Shown: in pieces, positions 5,285-8,947 of the stretch | Numbering within the stretch: position 1 is the stretch's first letter | How the letters are laid out: each line of letters starts with the position of its first letter | DNA from: Candidatus Roizmanbacteria bacterium CG06_land_8_20_14_3_00_34_14 | GTDB lineage: Bacteria > Patescibacteriota > Microgenomatia > UBA1406 > GWC2-37-13 | DNA: 8,947 bases | Direction of reading: 5' to 3' | NCBI GenBank assembly: GCA_002779665.1 | Contig: PEVZ01000022.1 | Location: 1-8,947, forward strand | The notes under the pieces: generated by a model | Seen by the model: the letters and a program-made list of their open reading frames with translations, nothing else | Database searches by the model: none | Told to the model about the DNA's origin: nothing | Translations under genes and position numbers: made by a program

Positions 5285-8215
5285 TTAATTTACCGGAGCT
5301 GGCTTAACATCGGTTATCTTCTCAGATTCTTTAACAACTGGCTCAGGCATTTTTAACTCTTCTGCCTTTGGTTTTTCAACTACAACGACTTTTTCTCCAT
5401 AACTCAAACATTTCGGACAAATTGTTGTCGAATTGGCAATAACTTCATTCTCAAAACTCCAGCCACATTTTTGGCAATGATATTTTTTAGTTATTTTTGG
5501 CACAAAAACCGTTTTTTCAACTTCAAAAATCAACTCATCTTTATCTACTCTCGCTCGAATCAAATCCCCGGCTTTTGCCTTACCATCAATAATTAAATTA
5601 GAGATTGGATTTTCAATTAATCTCTGTATCGCTCTTCTCAATGGCCGAGCTCCGTATAGGGGATCAAATCCTGATTTAACTATTTCCTGAATGACTTCAT
5701 CAGTGTAAGTAAATCCCATATCTTGATCTTCAATCATTTTTACAACCCCTTTCATCTGTAGTTTAACTATCTCCACCATATCTTGAAATTTAAGCGGTTC
5801 AAAGACAATCACCTCATCAAAACGGTTAATAAGTTCAGGTTTAAAAAATTTAGTCAACTCAACCATGACTTTTTCTTTAATTGACTTAAAGTTATTTTTA
5901 TCCAGAACGTCTTCTTCTTTTGTCTTTTGATTTGCACTTTTGACTTTTGACTTTTGACTTTTGACTTCGTTCTTCATCATTTCATCTTGAATTAATTTCG
6001 TCCCAAGATTAGAAGTACAGATAACAACCGTGTTTTTAAATGAGACAACGTGCCCTTTATTATCTGTTAGTCGCCCATCGTCAAGTATCTGAAGAAGAAT
6101 ATTAAAAATATCAGGGTGAGCTTTTTCTACTTCATCAAAAAGGACGACGCTATAAGGTTTCCGACGAACCGCCTCAGTTAATTTTCCGCCTTCCTCATAT
6201 CCGACGTATCCAGGAGGAGCTCCAAGTAACTTAGCCACCTCATGTTTCTCCATATACTCCGTCATATCAAATCTAATCATCAGTTCCTCACTTCCAAATA
6301 AAATATCAGCCAGTGCCTTCGCCAATTCAGTCTTTCCAACTCCGGTTGGCCCCAAGAAAACAAAGCTTCCAATTGGTCGGCCGGCCGATTTAAGTCCTGC
6401 CCTTCCCCGGCGAACCGCTTGAGAGACTGAGGCAACTGCACCTACTTGACCAATTAATCTCTTATGTAAAATGTCTTCTAAATGGGCTAATTTTTCCGTC
6501 TCGGAACCTGATATTTTAGCAACCGGAATTCCGGTCCAACGGGCAATGATATCTTTGATTATTTCGACAGTCACCGCTCCCGTTGACTGACTTTTTTTAA
6601 GATTAAACTCTTCTTTTTTTTCTTTTAATCCCGAACCAATTTCATCAATTTTTGATCTAAGAATTCTTGACTTGACTTTATCTGCTTTTTTTTCAGACTC
6701 TTTTAGTTCTTGGTTAAGCTGGGCAATTCTTGTTTCAAGTGATTTTATTTCCTCAGGTAAAGATATTAGTGGAAGGCGGACAGCCGCCGCCGCCTCATCG
6801 ATGAGATCAACGGCCTTATCCGGTAAAAATCTGTCACCAACATATCGTTTTGATAAAATCACAGCTGCTTCAATGGCATCATCAGGAATTTTGACTCGGT
6901 GAAATGCTTCATATTTATCTTTTATCGCCTTAAGCATTTTTATACCCTGCTCTTCGGTTGGTTCAGGAACTAAAACCGGTTGAAAACGTCGCTCCAGTGC
7001 AGGGTCTTTTTCAACATATTTTCTATATTCAGTTAGGGTTGTTGCCCCAATAATTTGGATTTCACCTCGGGCAAGGGCCGGTTTTAGAAAATTTGAAGCG
7101 TCAAGCGAACCTTCTCCGGAAGATCCTGCCCCAACAATATTGTGTATCTCATCAATAAACAAAATAATTTGACCTTGACTGGCTTTGACTTCTTCAATCA
7201 AATCTTTCATTCTTTCCTCAAACTCACCTCGATGTGATGCTCCCGCCAACATACTCATCAAATCTAATTGAAGAATTCTTTTATTAAGTAAAGGTTCAGG
7301 GACTTCTTTGGCAACTATTTTTTCCGCCAAACCTTCGACGATGGCCGTTTTTCCGACTCCGGCTTCGCCAACTAATGACGGATTATTTTTACTACGTCGA
7401 GAAAGAATATGAATAACTCTTTCAACTACGGCTGACCGCTCCACGACCGGATCAAGTAATCCTTGGGAAGCTTTAGCGGTCAAATCAATCGTAAACTGCT
7501 CCAATGCTTTTTTCTTACTTTCAGCTTTTTTATATTCTTCAGTTAGCCCCTCTTTTTTACCAACCACTATTTTATTTAATGTCTCTTTTGTCAGCCCTAA
7601 TTTAACTAATACCCTTGCTCCGACCCCTTCACCCTCTTCATATAACCCGAGCATCATATGCTCAGGTGCGATGAATTCAAACCCAAGTTTTCTCGCAACA
7701 ATTAAGGAGTCATTAAGGATTTTTTTTATTCTTGGAGAAAATTGAGGTGGTTTATCGACTGTCCCTCTTTTATAAATTTTTGCTAATTCATCGGTAACTA
7801 ATTGAGGTTGGATTTTTGCCTCAACGAGCAGGTTATAGATTTCACTATCGGTGGTCAGAGCATATAGAAGATGTTCACTGTCAACTAAGTCTGATTTTAA
7901 TTCTTTTGCTTTAGATTGGGATGTCATCATAACCCGATTAGACCTTTGGGTCAGATGAGTCATTAGATCAAGGTTATTGGTAGCTTGGTTAGTTGGTTGC
8001 TTGTTTACTTGCTTGTCCGCCGTAGCTTTAGCGAAGGAGGAGTTAGGAACCTTAACTTCAGGCTTAACAGGTGGAGGTGTTGGTATAACTGTTTTGTCGT
8101 TTGGAATTTGGTTATTAGTATTTATTGGAGTTGGGATTTGGGTTTTGTTGCCATTGACCTGATTTGCGTTTGCATTCTGGGTCGGTTTTTTAATAAAATC
8201 AAAATAGTCAGCCAT
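5285..8215 (-). CDS. clpC: ClpC-like AAA+ unfoldase with C-terminal zinc ribbon
   Basis: A 976-residue class I Clp/Hsp100 ATPase that unfolds proteins by threading them through a hexamer. Residues 1-83 are an Asn/Gln/Pro-rich extension containing repeat-derived sequence. Two Clp_N repeats follow (about 84-150 and 155-220). D1 has Walker A GEAGVGKT (283-290), Walker B with Asp355-Glu356, and the arginine finger region ERR (408-410). A short ClpC-sized middle domain (about 485-545) is much shorter than that of ClpB. D2 has GPTGVGKT (622-629), Walker B with Asp694-Glu695, and pore loop GYVGYEEGG (669-677). Oddities: the D1 pore loop reads GASHRG rather than GAKYRG; no [ILV]GF/L ClpP-docking tripeptide is seen after TSNLG (734-738), where repeat sequence sits instead; and a zinc ribbon CxxC-x15-CxxC (Cys914, 917, 933, 936) is followed by an acidic Pro-rich tail. 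First gene of the run, with a strong promoter. It could function ClpB-like. Confidence 0.92.
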   Translation of the reverse strand: MADYFDFIKKPTQNANANQVNGNKTQIPTPINTNNQIPNDKTVIPTPPPVKPEVKVPNSSFAKATADKQVNKQPTNQATNNLDLMTHLTQRSNRVMMTSQSKAKELKSDLVDSEHLLYALTTDSEIYNLLVEAKIQPQLVTDELAKIYKRGTVDKPPQFSPRIKKILNDSLIVARKLGFEFIAPEHMMLGLYEEGEGVGARVLVKLGLTKETLNKIVVGKKEGLTEEYKKAESKKKALEQFTIDLTAKASQGLLDPVVERSAVVERVIHILSRRSKNNPSLVGEAGVGKTAIVEGLAEKIVAKEVPEPLLNKRILQLDLMSMLAGASHRGEFEERMKDLIEEVKASQGQIILFIDEIHNIVGAGSSGEGSLDASNFLKPALARGEIQIIGATTLTEYRKYVEKDPALERRFQPVLVPEPTEEQGIKMLKAIKDKYEAFHRVKIPDDAIEAAVILSKRYVGDRFLPDKAVDLIDEAAAAVRLPLISLPEEIKSLETRIAQLNQELKESEKKADKVKSRILRSKIDEIGSGLKEKKEEFNLKKSQSTGAVTVEIIKDIIARWTGIPVAKISGSETEKLAHLEDILHKRLIGQVGAVASVSQAVRRGRAGLKSAGRPIGSFVFLGPTGVGKTELAKALADILFGSEELMIRFDMTEYMEKHEVAKLLGAPPGYVGYEEGGKLTEAVRRKPYSVVLFDEVEKAHPDIFNILLQILDDGRLTDNKGHVVSFKNTVVICTSNLGTKLIQDEMMKNEVKSQKSKVKSANQKTKEEDVLDKNNFKSIKEKVMVELTKFFKPELINRFDEVIVFEPLKFQDMVEIVKLQMKGVVKMIEDQDMGFTYTDEVIQEIVKSGFDPLYGARPLRRAIQRLIENPISNLIIDGKAKAGDLIRARVDKDELIFEVEKTVFVPKITKKYHCQKCGWSFENEVIANSTTICPKCLSYGEKVVVVEKPKAEELKMPEPVVKESEKITDVKPAPVN
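5936..5967 (-). repeat. ACTTTTG heptanucleotide tandem repeat inside clpC
   Basis: On the plus strand there are four perfect copies of ACTTTTG (5936-5963) plus a partial ACTT, with degenerate copies continuing down to about 5921. Three units make 21 nt, so it reads in frame as the seven-residue unit VKSQKSK, giving Clp residues 751-760 ([10 protein letters not shown]). It sits in the surface loop after TSNLG, where ClpC proteins carry the ClpP-binding loop. Confidence 0.9.
7977..8016 (-). repeat. degenerate 4-bp tandem array in the clpC 5' region
   Basis: Read on the plus strand as ten consecutive tetrads of the form T(T/A)(G/A)N: TTGG TAGC TTGG TTAG TTGG, then TTGC TTGT TTAC TTGC TTGT. It encodes the low-complexity residues 67-80 of the Clp protein ([14 protein letters not shown]) and directly joins a GC-rich repeat module. 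Confidence 0.6.
8013..8043 (-). repeat. GC-rich dispersed-repeat module encoding [10 protein letters not shown]
   Basis: The stretch has a much higher GC content than its surroundings, with imperfect inverted ends (TCCGCC at 8016-8021, GGAGGA at 8036-8041). On the minus strand it is translated in frame as [10 protein letters not shown], Clp residues 59-68. I recall this peptide from many unrelated CPR proteins, which suggests a dispersed palindromic repeat; that recall could not be checked here. Confidence 0.6.
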
Positions 8216-8221
8216 ATTTTC

Positions 8222-8250
8222 ATTATCAAGAAAATGGCGTTAAATGTCAA
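8222..8250 (-). promoter_or_regulatory. clpC promoter, leaderless geometry
   Basis: On the minus strand there is a perfect -35 TTGACA (8245-8250), an ideal 17-bp spacer, and a -10 GATAAT (8222-8227, 5 of 6), then only 6 nt to the ATG at 8215. The expected start site is the A of the ATG. No CIRCE element or CtsR-type heptad repeat is visible, so heat-shock control through HrcA or CtsR is not supported. Confidence 0.75.
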
Positions 8251-8377
8251 ATCTTTTGGGATGCGGTTTATTAGTTGGTAAATAAAAATTTATAAGAACA
8301 ATCTGTTTGAAACTATATCACATCCAAGCTGTTGAGTTTTGTTCGAATAAATTTTTGTTTACCAACGTAAAACATCT
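8251..8377 (+). other. leader region upstream of the 8378 gene
   Basis: Beyond the clpC promoter, this stretch has only weak plus-strand promoter candidates (TATAAG at 8291-8296, TATATC at 8314-8319) without good -35 elements. No terminator or riboswitch fold is apparent. It is AT-rich and otherwise blank to my eye. Confidence 0.3.
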
Positions 8378-8947
8378 ATGAAAAAAATTTATATTGTCAT
8401 CGCCGGAGCCCTCCTCATTCTTCTCGTAATCACCTTGATGCTTCTTTCCCTTCAAAAAAAGGTGGCGACGAATACTCAAAAAAATTATCCATTCCCGACC
8501 GGAATTCCTGACCGGGGAACCAATGGTCAACCTGTAAATAATCCCCCAGCCACAGGAGGCGACCAAGGATTAAAAGACCTGACTAATTTAACAAATTCAA
8601 CTAATTTTGAGCCATTTGAAACACTTGATTTTAAAGTAGCCTATGTACCGGAATTAGATAAAATTGTTGTTGAACAAAAAACTCCAATAGCTGAGCAATC
8701 TTTTAATCAATGGGTTGAAGATAATAAAATAAATCAAATAATCGATAATAAAAACAAAATTTTGTTTACTAAGGAAAAAATAATCCCAACTCCAAGTGAT
8801 TCTATCCATAAACTTGAAAATACTGTGATTAATTTTTTTCAATTAATAGATGATTTAAATAATATTAGCAATGGCTCTCAACAATCTATCTCCCCATCTC
8901 CTAAAGAAGCAACTAAGGAAGAAACTAAGGAAAAAATTAAGAAAGTA
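8378..8947 (+). CDS. membrane-anchored hypothetical protein, 3' end cut by window
   Basis: An open frame of 190 codons from an ATG at 8378 to the window edge with no stop; an in-frame TAA at 8348-8350 shuts off upstream starts. The N-terminus MKKIYIVIAGALLILLVITL is one membrane-spanning helix (about 4-24), so it is a signal anchor with the rest outside. A Pro/Gly/Asn-rich linker (about 35-65) follows, then a mixed region (about 75-160, with FKVAYVPELDKIVVEQ and FNQWVEDNKINQII) and a Ser-Pro then Lys/Glu-rich stretch (about 168-190). No lipobox, catalytic motif or known domain is recognised. It lies divergently from clpC. There is no Shine-Dalgarno and no convincing promoter close to the ATG. 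Confidence 0.75.
   Translation, partial: MKKIYIVIAGALLILLVITLMLLSLQKKVATNTQKNYPFPTGIPDRGTNGQPVNNPPATGGDQGLKDLTNLTNSTNFEPFETLDFKVAYVPELDKIVVEQKTPIAEQSFNQWVEDNKINQIIDNKNKILFTKEKIIPTPSDSIHKLENTVINFFQLIDDLNNISNGSQQSISPSPKEATKEETKEKIKKV

Noticed and set aside
7985..8281. Plus-strand open frames opposite the 5' end of clpC.
   Set aside because: They lie antisense to a well-supported coding region and arise from low-complexity repeats.
8296..8308. GAAC-N5-GTTT upstream of the 8378 gene, resembling an SOS box.
   Set aside because: The spacer is 5 nt, not the required 4, so the symmetry of the LexA site is lost.
1..8947. CRISPR array, tRNA, rRNA or insertion sequence.
   Set aside because: No spaced direct repeats of CRISPR type, no tRNA T-loop motif in a foldable context, and no transposase or matching terminal repeats were seen.

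Overview
The window looks like a piece of chromosome from a Candidate Phyla Radiation (Patescibacteria) bacterium, perhaps of the Microgenomates type. The evidence is the AT-rich sequence, an archaeal-type UMP kinase, a YerC-like Trp-repressor-fold regulator, a small VirB2/TrbC-like two-helix membrane protein, near absence of Shine-Dalgarno sites, and an in-frame GC-rich repeat in clpC encoding [10 protein letters not shown], a peptide I recall as recurrent in CPR proteins. TGA is used as a stop (ATGA overlaps), so the code is the standard one, not the SR1/Gracilibacteria code. The lineage call is inference.

Layout. Positions 1-436 hold a poorly supported open frame (87-338) and a perfect palindrome. 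Positions 437-868 (minus) encode a YerC/TrpR-family regulator, flanked and preceded by three copies of an AT-rich palindrome (410-431, 876-893, 1129-1154), one of which covers its own -10 element. Positions 869-1241 are mainly regulatory. Positions 1242-1964 (plus) encode an unrecognised 240-residue protein whose promoter contains a seven-copy AGT microsatellite. Positions 2027-2596 (plus) encode LexA, with a Bacillus-type SOS box between its -35 and -10. A five-gene minus-strand run follows, read from 8215 down to 2549: a Clp AAA+ unfoldase, an HExxH membrane metallopeptidase, the VirB2/TrbC-like protein, UMP kinase and RecF. The genes are 4 nt apart, overlap by ATGA, or are 16 nt apart with an internal promoter. 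recF runs 48 bp into the tail of lexA. At the right edge a membrane-anchored protein (8378 onward, plus) leaves the window unfinished.

The genes combine SOS control and repair (LexA, RecF), protein quality control (Clp ATPase, membrane protease), pyrimidine nucleotide supply (UMP kinase) and an autoregulated switch (TrpR-like). The strongest recurring theme is promoter architecture: four genes (TrpR-like, lexA, pyrH, clpC) have a -35 and a -10 with the -10 ending only 6-9 nt before the ATG and no Shine-Dalgarno, which predicts leaderless or nearly leaderless mRNAs. A fifth gene (1242) has the same layout except for an over-long spacer made of the AGT repeat. The Clp ATPase is the most unusual protein. 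It has a repeat-derived N-terminal extension, a heptanucleotide repeat where the ClpP-docking loop should be, an altered D1 pore loop, and a C-terminal zinc ribbon.
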